Positions 1 to 12,589 of a DNA stretch of 64,000 nucleotides are shown in pieces; positions within the stretch are counted from its first letter, which is position 1, and every line of letters starts with the position of its first letter. Source of the DNA: Sabellastarte sp. h YS-2021 (Eukaryota; Annelida; Polychaeta; Sabellida; Sabellidae); assembly GCA_964017235.1 (NCBI GenBank), contig OZ024936.1:10764496-10828495 (forward strand). The letters run 5' to 3'. A model generated the notes under the pieces. It searched no databases and had not been told where the DNA came from. It saw only the letters and a program-made list of their open reading frames with translations. The position numbers and the translations under genes are program-made.

Positions 1-2939
1 GGGTTCATTTAAGTCATTGTATGTTATTTTAGTACAACTGGTTCACTTTTAGTATTTCCTATATGGGACCTTTTTCATACAGCTTTACCATGTTTTATTA
101 TAAAATTGTCTAAGTTATAAACAAACTATGGGTTATGTTCACACTGGCTAGAAAGGGTTCAAACTAGAAAGGCCTTCAATGGAGTCTCTCGCATTTCACG
201 GGTTGACATGGCTAGGGAGCTGTCTATTGTTGGTGTGACCTATCGCCTTGTCTTAGGGTTAGAGCTGTCATGGTGAATCTGGTGTTTCTGACCTTTGACA
301 CCCTTCCTCCTGGAATTGAATTCACATCTCCTAGTTGGACTGGGCTGACCTTGTGCTGAAATTTTGCCTGATGACCTTGCACCTTAGGTTAAGGCATCTT
401 TGAGTCCGCTGGAGACAGGTTTGACCTTGCTGGACCTAGGTTATAATATGTAGTATATTGTAAATATTCCTTTTAATAATCTACACATGTATGTAACATG
501 TATTCTAATACAAATAACAATAGAAAACATATAGTAGTCATATTTATATACAGACTGTAATAATAACAATAATAATCCCATAATTGCATTTTATTGTCAT
601 GAGAACCTTGTTTTCACATGTTGAGGCTCCAGAACCAATATTAAGGAGATATAAGTATAATAATCCAGCGTGACCTTGAAGTATGGGTCAAAGGTCAAAG
701 GTTTACAAAGTTGATGAGGCGTTAATCACAAAATTATACAGACTCACTTATAGGCCAGTCCAGATTGTTGTAAAAAGTTTCCAGAAAAAGACTCAAAGTA
801 AACCCGGCATGCTGTGTTGGCTGGCCACAAGCATATTGTAGTGCACTTCATCTTCATCCTGCTCTGTACTTCATCTTCTTGACATTCAATTGGTCTGCAA
901 ACTGATGGCGTGAGTGACTAACAATTACTAAATCCACTTTTCCAGGCCTCACAAAAGTGTTTTTCCTGTCTTCATTCCTCAACATCTAGACGTGGACATT
1001 CCAGAGTACGGGTGCTTAGATTGGGGGTCTGATGGATGAATATCATCTGGTTTTCTGCAGGGCATTGTACACTGCAGCCAGAACCAGTCACACATGTGCT
1101 GTCAAATTGCCCCACAAGTGACTTTTCCCTTCTGGAGTACAGACTTTCCGGTCATCCATTGAGTTACATCAGTCAGTGGCAGGAAAGCCAGGTTATCCGA
1201 TATCACAAAATAGCTTGAGTCAGTCATCTGTGTGCTTTTGCTCTTGCATACCCTGTGTCATCCTCCAGGTAGATTAGGTTGTTATTATAGAAACACCCTA
1301 TCGCATTGACCTGATCTCTAAATGTGTTGGTCCCTGCCTTGTAACCCTGTGTTCAAAGTCCAGGTCGATGTGCAAAGGATCAAGAAAAAACTCAACCGTG
1401 TACATGTGATAATGGCCCTAACATATCTTAATATAAAACCTGGGATTTGACTGACATCACAGGTGACAAGATTCTCTCCCATGGTGACCAAATTTTTGGA
1501 CAGTGTTTTGGCATGTAGATTTCCTTTTGTTGGCACACAGTCATTCGATTAATGGCTTCCTCAGACTTCTTGGTGTAAAGAAGATATCAAAACAAGGTTT
1601 GGTTGCTGTTCTTGTACTTCCTACTCTTGTACTTACTGACAGCAACTCATTCAATATTGAACAGAAGATAAATAATCTAATCTGATCTGATGTGGATTTT
1701 ATGGCACTTAATCTCCATTAATGACAGGCTCTAAGGCGCACCTGAACATATGCTGTTAATCCAGTCACATAGCCAGGTCATACCAAGAAGACCGGGGTGA
1801 CAGAGGAGGCTATCTATAGGCTATCTGAAATAATCTATTTTCAGGTTCCACAGGAACAACACCAGATGACTGAGTAACTGTCATGGAAACACTCAGTCAC
1901 AAGGCCAAGATTTTAACCCATATCTACGTAGAAAGGGAGGCTTGTGTAATACCACCTGTACCACAGAAGCTTCTGAATGTATACATATAATACGATGATG
2001 TAGAAGCCAAGGGGTGCTGTGTCTACTATACTCGATTCTTGTCTGTCTCCCAGGACTGACCTCATGTACAGAAATGCTCATCAATGCCCAAAGTTTGTCT
2101 ACGTAGAATCTGGGCTCCTACTTGTATGTAAGTTGAAAGTAATGTTAAACCCAAACCAATACATTAAATTTAAAGGTCAACACCGCAAACATTGTGGGTT
2201 TTAGTATCACCTAGTATACAAAACAAGATTTGATGGTTTGGGTTTTTCTTTTGTTTTGATTATTTCGAAGACATTGAGTCTTCATACTTGTATCACATGA
2301 CATACAGTCACCATTTTGTAGGATAGGGAGTGTAAAATTGCCCAAATTTGACATTGTTACTTTAAAGCTCAAATGTTGCCAATGACAACTAGACCTTGTC
2401 AGCTAGCTTCTTTGGAGGGCAAACAGAATCTAGAAGCAACATCAGTCTTTTGATAATGAAATAAACTGACACAGTTTAACATCAATGAACTGAATCAAAC
2501 ATGTAAGAAGGAAAACATAAGGGCTCTCCGGAGTGCATTTTGAAAGTTTGCTTGAAGGAGAAAGAAATTGACATGAAATGTAGATGTGTGTGTGATATAC
2601 AAAGATACACGTGGACAAGACCTAATTGTAGTGATGTGTTTACATATCATATGAAGGCGTAAAAACTGCAATTCAGTAAACTTCTCTTCATCAAAATTCG
2701 AGTGCAGGAAAATTTCTCTCCATATCTTGACAGTTCTAGTTATTTTTTAATATTTTTAGGAAGGAAAAAGTAACTTTTGAAAAGTAAACTTAAGAATGAC
2801 ATATGGATAACAGTTTTCCTATCCTTCTTATTTAATTAGGGTCAGTTGTTTGTGCATATATTCTTACCCTTGAAAGAACCCTTGAACATTTGGCCCAATT
2901 AAACACATTTCAAGTAATCATTTACTCGATTTTGTCCCA
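1..2939. other. non-coding stretch, no gene recognised
   Basis: No open frame here resembles a protein family I know; all frames are short and lack codon structure. The only recognisable item is a diverged single monomer of the 147-bp satellite near 610-740, listed separately. The stretch could be intergenic or intronic. No exon with convincing splice sites was identified. Confidence 0.5.
610..740 (+). repeat. solitary diverged monomer of the 147-bp satellite
   Basis: This segment keeps the order of landmarks found in the array at 7.4-8.2 kb: a block like CCAATATTAAGGAGATATAAG followed by TGACCTTGAAG and GGGTCAAAGGTCAAAGG. The match is imperfect, so it is an old copy. It shows that the monomer also occurs outside the array. 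Confidence 0.45.
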
Positions 2940-3149
2940 TTTAATGTTGTGTGCTTTTTGTGTGTGCGTGTGTTGTTTTCAGTTTGATCGTGTCGCCAAT
3001 TAAATATCTATTGCCAAAATTTAGGTTCATTACTACATGGCCCCACAAGCCACTGTTATCTCAGTTCTTCTATAAACAAACATTAACTCATACATCACAT
3101 GGTAGTCACTATACATCTCTGTGTCTTGTGTGTCTGTTTTTTTCTCATG

Positions 3150-3290
3150 ACCTCATTTTCCCAAGAAACGGCTGCCCTGGATCTGCAAAAGTCCGGTTTT
3201 ACCAAAAATGAAAGTGATGCGTCTGTTTTTGTTTAGACCTGTCTTTATAGTTAGGTTACACTGGACGTATTCGGTATAATAACTTACTTT
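3150..3290 (+). repeat. dispersed repeat, partner at 15540-15670
   Basis: A block containing CAAAAGTCCGGTTTTACC and the following TGTCTTTATAGTT is repeated with about 75-80% identity by eye near 15540-15670. Neither copy shows terminal repeats or coding capacity. The short frames that cover both copies end at equivalent places and are not evidence of a gene. Confidence 0.45.
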
Positions 3291-3508
3291 GAAAACTAAG
3301 TTTTGTGATGATATATTTTCTGTTGTATAAATTAATTTGCAGAATATACTATGCCCTGTAATATTCTGTGTGAACACTTTATTTGTATAAGATATTATCC
3401 CTTTTCCCAGTGTGCATCATTTAAAACAACACAGTAATATTTAATGAGTCATTTCAGAAGTACTAGAAATGTAGTTGTCTAAAACCTCTTTTGTATAAAT
3501 TTCCCCAA

Positions 3509-4118
3509 TGCCATTCATACTACAGACTGTATCCCCCACGGTAGTCCGCATTTGGTAAAACGTCCCTGTCTTTGGATCACCACCTGACGTTAATTGCAAA
3601 CTTGCTAGACAGTCACCCACAATCCTAATCCTTGTGCATCTTATTAAGGTTTTAAAATGTTTAAAATTTCAGCCTCTGAATTTAGTACTGTGAGCATGCA
3701 CAGACAAATGCAAGCATGTGCAGATGGATTTCTTGTTACAGTAACTGATGGTGTGGTCCACGGTGTATATAAGGTTGTGACTTGGTAGTCTCTCGGTGTA
3801 ACATGGCGATAAAAGGCAAGTGATTTATTTATTTATTTATTTGGGGTTTTACGTCGCTTTCAACACTGTACAGGTCATATCACGACGGGTAAAAGGCAAG
3901 TGAAGGTAAATGGATGTTTCACCACTGTGTCACAAGGTCGTATCATAACCTTGGATAGTAGTTGAAGGACAGGAGCATTTTCTCCAGTGCCTAATAACCT
4001 TGGGTTATACCAACTATAGTCTGAATGATGCATCGAATCTTGAGAGGCATCCTAGGATGCAGTTCTGCCAAGTAAAGCCTCTAGCCATGGGACACACACA
4101 TGTAGTGTCAATAGGGCA
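3509..4118. mobile_element. MITE-like element, copy 1 (interrupted by SINE tail)
   Basis: The left end reads TGCCATTCATACTACAG. The right end, read on the minus strand, starts TGCCCTATTGACACTACA, giving imperfect terminal inverted repeats. The interior shares a block around GCATGCACAGACAAATG and a later AAGGCAAGTG with copy 2 at 6005-6494. A 66-bp SINE tail with its own target duplication lies at 3824-3889. No transposase frame is present, so this is a non-autonomous DNA transposon in appearance. The superfamily is not determined. Confidence 0.5.
3824..3889 (-). mobile_element. 5'-truncated SINE insertion
   Basis: The segment matches the 3' end of the full SINE at 42473-42688: on the minus strand it reads GTTGAAAGCGACGTAAAACC followed by CCAAATAAATAAATAAATA. 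It is bounded by a perfect 14-bp direct repeat, TAAAAGGCAAGTGA, at 3810-3823 and 3890-3903. The target is the interior of the copy-1 MITE-like element, whose other copies lack the insert. Confidence 0.75.
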
Positions 4119-6004
4119 TTAGATGAGTCAGCAAAGCAGTCACATCCAGTAACTTATTGCATCATGTATGAGTTTCACAATCAGCATTCAAGTTTCTAAA
4201 ATTTATGAATATGAATCTCTCTTGTGATATTGTATATTGTATGTTGTATATTACCCCGTAAGGCATTAACTTGTCAAAATGTCAGAATTCACAGATATTT
4301 TGTCATGAACATAAATATGCAGCAAATTGATTCTGTAATAGAAAATAAACAAAAATGAGATGTCACCTGGTTGTTGCTTTAAACATACAATTTCACAACT
4401 TAAGTTCAGTGAGATACTTCAGAATGTATGTTATACCTCAGTCACACCACAGGCATTTTGCAACTCCTGATTCCTCTGTGTACTGCCAGACTTCTGTCAG
4501 TAAAGTTTGGATACTGTGGTATTCCCTTCTTTTCATGGCAAACCAGGTGGAGTTTTACACTGTTCAAAATACCATAGACCGTATCACACTCTGGTAGTAA
4601 CTGCAGTGTGTCCTCTCATTTATGGAACGCTATTACTGCCTTCCCACCAATCTCTGTGCCACAATATCGCTTCCTCTGCATGTCGTGAAGTTACATACTT
4701 TGCCGTAATCTTCCACTCTTTATAGTACCTTTTCTGTAACATTTCTGTGTCAAACTGTGACCATTGACTTGCACAGTTTCCACTTGGCTATGAGGGACTT
4801 TGGGGAATGTGATTGGTTTAGTATTTTTGCACAAGGTTATATCTAGCATAAAATTAGAGAAATAAATTTTAGCACAAAGACCTATGATTGAAATATACTA
4901 GTATATTATTGATGACTGGTTGCAGGCCTATTATGGTAGCTATAAATTATGTTATCGTCCACTTAAAAATTGTGCACATCAGAAGCACCATAAATAGTTA
5001 ATTTAGTTGATATTTTATGTTAAATGTATGCTTATAATATGCACTTGTGGGAATGTATACCTTTATCAAAGAAACATTTCATATGCATATGGTTTCTCTT
5101 TAGGTAGGTCCGGGGTCACCAACCTTATCCGGATAAAGCATATAAAAACAGAAATCTGTGATTTAAAAGTTTGTAATGACCACACCCCCTTGTCTTGTGT
5201 TTGGATCTCTGACTGGACCTAAAGTGACAGTTGACAGTGCAGAGTTTTGACCAAATAGGATGCATTACGTCCTTCTATCCAGAGGTCTACCTTGGAGTAG
5301 TGGTTGAGCAACTTTGGCATCTAACCATTGTCAATCTATGTGGGCCTGTCCCCATTTGACCCTGCTTGTTGAATGGGCAAGATAACTTTAAACTTGCCTC
5401 CATTTACTCACCTTCCTGTCCTGATGTGACCTTTTGGTTTCATGATTACTTTAACTACAAACAAGCAATGACCAAGAACTCACCAACCCTTGTACGAGTG
5501 CTGAAAGAAAAATCATCTTGCCTCAGATGTATGCTTGGTGGAGTTGTTTGGAATTTAAATAGAGGATCCCACTACAATCTTTATTTCGTCTTCTCATTTC
5601 TCCCCTTTACTTGTTTTGTACTTAATGGCCCACTACTTACAATCCTTGTCTTTTCAGTTAAATTACCTGAATTTCGTATTAGAAGGACTGATCCATGGAT
5701 GAAGACCACCTTGTGCAAAAATATAACCCATATCCGATGTACAGTTTTCCAGTTACGCACACAGAGAAATAGAGATAACAGAAGGCCCTGCGACAGGCAA
5801 AACCCCAGCTTGCAGGTACAACTAAATGGGCATCAATGTTGACATTTTGGTAAAATCTAAGGAGCGACATCAATTGTGAGAATTATACAGAACCAACAAT
5901 ATACTATCAGGTGTAACAAGTTTCAAACATAAGTTATACCATGGCAGAAAAAAAATATCAAAATTCAACGGAGAGTCATAAAATGTGCACTTTATTGTAT
6001 GTTA
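4119..6004. other. non-coding stretch with segmental-duplication blocks
   Basis: No protein-coding gene is supported. Blocks at about 4436-4560 and 5230-5400 recur in the same order at 38590-38730 and 38800-38960, as part of the larger duplication described in the findings. A 158-codon open frame at 5366-5842 has no recognisable domain and was rejected. Confidence 0.45.
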
Positions 6005-6494
6005 TGCTCATTCACACTACAGTAGGTACGTCCCACAGTTAGACGCGATTGGTGAAACACCCCTGCTTTTCAACTATCAACAAGGTGTCTATGTGACCTT
6101 GTCACACAGTGTTAAACAATCCATTACCTTGCATATCCTACAGAAGTTTTGAAATGTTCAAAATTTCTGGCTCTGATTTTTGTACCTTGGACATGCACAG
6201 ATGAATACCAGCATGCACAGATGAATTTCTTGCTTGTGATTCGGTCGTCTTGCAGTATAACACGGTGACATAAGGCAAGTGGAGGTAGATTGATGTTTCA
6301 CCACTAAGTTACAAGGTTGCATACAAGCATTGCACAGTACTTAAGAGACAGGTGTGTTTTTGCTGAGCACCTATAACTGAGGGTAAAAGCACTTGTAGTG
6401 TGAATGACCAAATTTTGGAAGGTATGTGGCGTCTTTTGATGTGGTTCCACTACCAATTCCCACAGGACATATGGTCTATAGTGTGAATGGGGCA
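6005..6494. mobile_element. MITE-like element, copy 2
   Basis: The 490-bp element has terminal inverted repeats: TGCTCATTCACACTACAG on the left and, on the minus strand, TGCCCCATTCACACTATAG on the right. The interior has the same landmarks as copy 1, including ACATGCACAGATGAAT and GTTTCACCACT. No coding capacity is seen. It lacks the SINE present in copy 1. Confidence 0.6.
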
Positions 6495-6714
6495 TTAGAT
6501 TTCTACTTTTAAAATTTTAACTAAAATGATAATGGTGTGACTTGCCCATGTTTTTGACAAGAAATAAATGTATAACTAAAATTGACACCTAAGGACATTG
6601 TGAAGATCACTTTACATTCATGACTTAATTATTGAATTATAAAGTAGTTAAGATTTCATAAGTATGACTCCTAATGTAATCTTTGCAACTTATTGAATCA
6701 TGCTTTTTAAATCA

Positions 6715-7007
6715 TACCCCAGTCACACTACAAGCAGTATAACCTGTGGTTATAGACATTAGACAAAAAGCCTTTGTTGTTCAACTACTGTCTGATGCTA
6801 TGTGTTAAAACTTGTGACTCTGAGCTGAAGCTGTGCTGAAATGTCCAATTTGTTTGGCATTTTACGGAAGTTTTAAACTGCTGTAAATTTCCACCTCTGG
6901 TGGCCTCACCATGAGCATGCGAACAGGTACAGATAAATCTTTGGAGGCGTATATTTAGAGTAAATTCTCTAACCGTAGGGCGTACTGCCTGTAGTGTGAC
7001 CAGGGCA
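6715..7007. mobile_element. MITE-like element, copy 3 (short)
   Basis: The left end is TACCCCAGTCACACTAC. The right end on the minus strand is TGCCCTGGTCACACTACAGG, again an inverted pair of the same family. At 293 bp it is an internally shortened version and keeps only a weak match to the GAGCATGCGAACAGG block. It is non-coding. Confidence 0.5.
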
Positions 7008-7448
7008 TGACCAAAAGATATGAGAAGCAGAACAAAATAAGAAAATGAATATTCATGTGAATATTCTAATTGGACTCCTACACACAACTGACCTTTTTAC
7101 AATATCTCCATGTTTGTGATACATTAAACAAGAGGAGAGTGCCCGTGAACAGGCACTGTGTAAGCTGACTGAGTGATTTTGATATGTAAAGGTAATAATG
7201 AGAGGAAAGCATAATTATCAGGGAAAATGCTGTACAGAAGTACTGTAAATGGTAATTGAACAGCATGTTCGAAAGAAATTCTGAAGCTGACAGAAGAAAA
7301 GGACAAAAAAGTTGTGCCCTGCAAATGGTATTATGAAGGAGAGTAACAAGGTAACTGTTTAACTGTAAAAAGTAGGTTAAAACATATTTAAAGAAATACT
7401 GCAAATGCAGTATCCTCGTACGACCTTGAAAAAGTTTGGCTGTCCTTA

Positions 7449-8168
7449 TTTGACCTTGAAGGAGGGGTCCAAAGGCAAATCTGATCATACCAAAAGATTC
7501 CAGGCCCATGATTTCCTACAGGATGGTTTACCATCCCAAACCTCTAGAACCAATAATAAGCGAGTTATAGGCACTTTTAAGTTTCGCTATCCTTGTTTGA
7601 CCTTGAAGGAGGGGTCCAAAGGTCAAATCCGACCACACCAAATCATTCCAAGTCCATAATTTCCTGTAGGTTGGTTTACCATCCCAAACCTGTAGGACCA
7701 ATAATAAGCAAGTTATAAGCACTTTTAAGTTTGGCTATCCTCAACTGACCTTGACGGAGGGGTCCAAGGTCAAATCTGACCACAGCAACAGATTCCCAGC
7801 CCATAATTTCCTATATGTTGGTTTATCATCCCAAAAATCTAAGACCAATAATAAGCGAGTTATAAGCACTTTCAAGTTTGGCTATCCTCGTTTGACCTTG
7901 AAGGAGGGGTCCAAGGTCAAATTGGACCACATCAACAGATTCCCAGCCCATGATTTCCTATACGTCTGTTTACCATCCCAAACCTCTAGGACCAATAATA
8001 AGCGAGTTAGAAGCACTTTTAAGTTTGGCTATCCTCGTTTAATCTTGAAGGAGGGGTCAAAGGTCAAATCTGACCACATCAAAAGATTCCTGGCCCATGA
8101 TTTCCTGCAGGTTGATTTACCATCCCAAACCTCTAGGACCAATAATAAGGGAGATATAAGCACTTTTC
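7449..8168 (+). repeat. satellite array, about 5 monomers of 147 bp
   Basis: The landmark TTTGACCTTGAAGGAGGGGT or a close variant begins at 7449, 7596, about 7744, 7891 and 8038, giving steps of 147, 148, 147 and 147 bp. Each monomer also carries ATCCCAAACCTCTAGGACC and ACCAATAATAAGCGAG. Because 147 is divisible by three, one frame stays open across the array and gives a repetitive peptide, but this is a by-product of the period. A partial monomer precedes the array at about 7405. The 270 bp after it, up to the next array, hold nothing recognisable. Confidence 0.9.
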
Positions 8169-8439
8169 ATGACTGACAAAGAAACGCCTGTGGCGGCCAT
8201 CTTGTTTTTCAATGAGGAATATATCCTGCGAATTTGAGATCTCTACCTATAATACCCTTTCCTCTAGAGGGTGAACAAAAGTCCTTCTTTAAAGTCAAAT
8301 AAACGTCCCTGGTGGCCATCTTGTTTTTCAAAATGAGGCCAAAAATATTCCCAGGCAACATTTTATGGTTACTAATATATCCTGCAAGCTTGAGAAGGCT
8401 AGCTATATTTTTTTTTTCGCTAGAGCGGTAATGGCGAAA

Positions 8440-9535
8440 TCTCTCTACACACTGCGGCTATCCAGTGGACACAATGATTTACTCAACAGTGAGAGCCTGA
8501 AAGTAGCTATTGCTCAGCTATGCCATGACATAGAGGTCTGCAATTTCACTATGTTAAACTGACCAAAAATTATGTGATTAACATACTTAAACAAAGTACT
8601 CTAAATGTAATAGTTTTCAAGTTACAACTGATTTACTCAACAGTGATAACCTCAAAGTAGCTATTACTCAGCTATGCAATGAGCTACATGTCTGAATTTT
8701 TACTATGTTATAGCTGACCCAAAAGTAGGTGAACAACATATTTAAGCAAAATACTGTAAATGCAATAGTTTTCAAGTTACAACTGATTTACTCAACAGTC
8801 AGTACCTGAAAATAGCTATTGCTCAGTTGTGCCATGAGCTACAGGTTTGAAATTTTCTATGTTATAGCTGACCCCAAAATAGGTGAATAACATATTGAAA
8901 CAAAATACTCTAAATGCAATGGTTTTCAAGTTATAAGTGATTTGCTCAACAGTGATAACCTAAAAGTAGCTATTACTCAACTATGCCATGAGCTACAGGT
9001 CTGAAATTTTACTATGTTATGGCTGAACCAAAAGTAGCTGAATAACAGTGAGAACTACAAAGTAGCTATTACTCAGCTATGCAATGAGCCACAGGTCTGG
9101 AACTTCACTATGTTATAGCTGACCCCAAAATAGGTGAATAACATAGTGAAACAAAATAGTCTAAATGCAACAGGTTTCAAGTTATAAGTGATTTACTCAA
9201 CAGTGATACCCTAAAAGTAGCTATTACTCAGCTATGCCATGAGCTACAGGTCTGAAATTTTACTATGTTATAGCTGACCCAAAAGTAGCTGAATGACATA
9301 TTTATACAAAATTCTCTAAATGCAACATTTTTCAAGTTACAAGTGATTTTACTCATGATGGAAGTTACGGAAAAGACCAAAAGTAGCTATTACTCACTTA
9401 GCTATTGAGACAGACACCCAAGTTACTCACCATATTGTAGCTATGAAAAATGTAGCTGAATAACATATTTTAAAAAAATGCTCTAAATGCAACATTTGTC
9501 AAGTTATAAGTGATTTAGTGCATGATTTCATGAAT
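8440..9535 (+). repeat. second satellite array, about 154-bp period
   Basis: The landmark GATTTACTCAACAGTG or a close variant occurs at 8476, 8630, 8785, 8939, 9190, 9344 and, diverged, about 9511. The usual step is 154-155 bp. The 251-bp step contains a shortened monomer near 9043, so the array has seven full or partial copies. Other landmarks in each monomer are GTAGCTATTACTCAGCTATG and TATGTTATAGCTGACC. It is unrelated in sequence to the adjacent 147-bp satellite. Confidence 0.88.
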
Positions 9536-9540
9536 TTTAA

Positions 9541-12500
9541 TGCATTAAAAATTATTAAAAAAATTTATTAAAAAAATAAGACAGATCCAGGTCTCATACG
9601 CATACAAGAGAATCTACTACTGGCTCAGTACATATATGCAAGATATGAGAGAAATCCCTGCAATAGTCACTGAAGAAATTGTGATAAAGTGTTGAAATGT
9701 TCACACTTTTGGTGGGGGTACCCCCCTTGTAATGTCTCTAGCAAACAGACGAACAGACAGATTTGCATGCCTTGAGCAATTTTTCATCCTCGATCGATAA
9801 GGTATCTTTTTAAAAAAAACAGCATGTCTCTAGGCCTTGCACTTTTGGAGGAGAAGTTGTTCACATGGACGTGGACGCCCACGCTGCAGAGTGACGACAT
9901 AATGTCAGCTGACTGACAAGTCAGCTGACATAAAAAGTCTTTTTATAGTGATACTATCATTCACTGTTCACACGAGCAATGCCTCATACATTTACATAAA
10001 CCACACATGTCTATCTTCTAGCTGCTCCTCTCCCACCCGTTTTGAAAGTAATTTAAGCATTGAGATTGTTACATAGCCTGTCAAAGTCCCTTTTCTTTAA
10101 TTTTCTTTGGATTGATTGATTAATTGATTGTGGTTTCACATTGCTCCTTGTGTTTCTTGTCAACACACTACATTGTAGTATTTGTAGAATTGGAGGGCAT
10201 TTATGCATATTGTGAGGTACTCAAGCACATGCAGTAGCTACCAACATACCCACTTCATGTGAAGACAGGGATTTGAACTGACAACCAGACAGTTTGGAGG
10301 TGTGTTAGCTGTGAAGACTTCAATGCCTGAGAGCTTTATCAAATTAGACACATAGTCACTCGCCTCCCAACTGGGTAGTCTTGGTTTCAATTCCAACTTT
10401 AAAGAAACTGCAGTTAACACTATGAAACACCCAGCCTTCATGAAAAAGAAAAGTGGGACTTACATGTACACATGTTAGTACAAAATTTTAGCCAACATAA
10501 GTGTTTTGGCACAAGGTAATTGCTAAACTCTAATTGTTTGTGCTTGTTTTAGGGACATCATATGCCCTTTAACTTCTTGACTGTTTTGATTAGTACCACA
10601 ATATCATTTTGGAATTCTATTGACATCTGCAAAATTTCAACTCTGTGGAAAATTATTTATATAATAAATTCTATAAAACTAGGACTGAAAAGAATGTCAG
10701 TGTATATGATGTATTAACTGAGTTTTCTTTGAAACACTTTTATGAAAGATTATGAATATCTTAAAACAAAATTAATATTTGACCCCAAGACACCCAGGAA
10801 ACTGTTGTGGGGTTTGGGGTATGCTTTGAATAGTCAGTAAAATGGGACCTAAAATTATCCTTCCCCCATCCTCCAGAAAGAAAAACATACAAATCTAAAA
10901 AATATATATGCCTGTGTATTATACGTAGAAGTCATTATTAATTATCGGTGAATTTTAAGTTATTTTCAAAGACAGAAGTGAAAATTTTGTATTGCAACAA
11001 TTGCCGCTTGTACAGTATTCGCGGACACAACTGTCACAAGTATATACACATGATAAACATAAGTCAGCCTTTAAAAAAAATCCAGGTTTGTTTAAAATAT
11101 ATAAAAAACAAATATCCAGTACATAGTATGTATGTACCCAATATGAAAATACCTTGATCAAATAAACAACATGAGACAAGGGACACATCAAATAATAGTT
11201 GTAATGTTTACTGCGGTTGGAATAGTTAAGCCATATTAAGTAAATGGAAGATTTTAGATAAGTTAAAAAAAGAAAATTGTTTGGGGCAAGTTTTAAATAA
11301 GTAGAATATTTTTATAGTTTAACTGTAGTTGTATATGTATATACAGTAAGGATGATAAAAAATTCAGAGTCATTTGGATTTTCAAGGAGTGAAAAGTTGT
11401 TTGAAAATAACTTACTGTGTTTTAAGGAGTGAAAAGTTGTTTGAAAATAATTTACTGTGTTGCAGCATTTAAATTCATAAATATTTGAACCACAGGATAA
11501 CCCATATTGCCAAAATCACAGTAATAGAAATATTAATATATTCAGCATTAAACTCTGGTGAGTGAACCATCTTTTTTCTAAACTGATTTTAATCAGACAT
11601 TTCATTCTTCTATCAGAACTATTTGATGTTTAACCTAACAGCCTACATGAGAAGAATTTAGCAAAAGCTCAACTGATTTGAAATAAAATTTTGGTGAAAT
11701 AACTGGTGATACATGTTAGTGTAATAAAACCCAATCACCGCACACTCCGGAGTGACATAAAGTGAGAAAGTTGGTAGTTGCATTCCAATACCCCATAGTT
11801 GTCAGTGGAGAAATCTGAACCAGCTAGATAGCACGGATTTCCTTTATCATAGCAACTGCAATATAACCCAAAACAATGTGCTGAAGGCAACGCTAAAAAG
11901 GTAAATAAAACAATCTAAAATCATTGTTACTTTGTATGAAAACCTCTAGAGTTTTCATTTACCTTTAACGTGATTGTTTTATACTGTGTTATGCTAAATA
12001 TATATATTTTTGTTTGTTTCATTATCTATGTTTGACCAAAATATAGGGACATCCAAACAAAGTTCCTCAGTGCCACTTACTATGGATAATTAGTAGCAAT
12101 AAATAGTCTTACAAATTCATCAATGATTGATATCAGTTTTTGTTAACATTTCAGAACTTTTAATACCTATGAATGTTACATGTGTCATCAGAAAGGTATT
12201 TCACAAAGCTCCTGCTCATTTTTGTTGCATTGAAACCCATGGAAAAATGGTAGAAAATCTCAAACTAAAATTTAAAATTTTTATATTCACTTATGTCTCT
12301 GTATATGACAGCATTTTTGCTTTAAATATGGACTTAATTTGCCTATTTATATACAAAATAATGGATAATAAATGTAAGACATCCCTTACTAGACATATAC
12401 AAACCATACAACATTCATATAGATGGACAATACTCCTGCTGTGTAACCATATTGTATAGACATCATCAAATATTTTTCTGATCCCCACTTGTCATAAGGG

Positions 12501-12575
12501 ATTTCTCTTATTGCCTTTGTCAATTTTAAATAAAAACACCATGTAATGACATAAAAGTCCATTGAAATTTTATTT
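9541..12575. other. non-coding stretch upstream of the ART-like gene; duplication copy A
   Basis: No coding exon is recognised. Two blocks recur downstream: 9960-10440 (including a tRNA-like SINE relic with GTTCAAATCCC on the minus strand) matches 40200-40580, and about 10780-11200 matches about 46600-46990. A 38-bp stretch containing GGAGTGAAAAGTTGTTTG is tandemly repeated near 11384-11460. The last part probably contains 5' untranslated sequence and an intron of the gene that follows, because TTTCTTTTCAG, an acceptor-like tract, ends at 12582 just before its ATG. Confidence 0.5.
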
Positions 12576-12589
12576 CTTTTCAGTCCGTC

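Noticed and set aside
5366..5842. 158-codon open frame on the plus strand
   Set aside because: No recognisable domain, odd composition, and it overlaps the border of a duplicated block whose other copy has no such frame. Chance opening is likelier.
7405..8176. Repetitive protein encoded by the satellite array
   Set aside because: The frame is open mainly because the monomer is 147 bp, a multiple of three. There is no start context, signal or domain, and one monomer of 148 bp breaks the frame.
8440..9535. CRISPR-like array
   Set aside because: Monomers repeat over their full 154 bp with no unique spacers, and the DNA is eukaryotic. It is a satellite.
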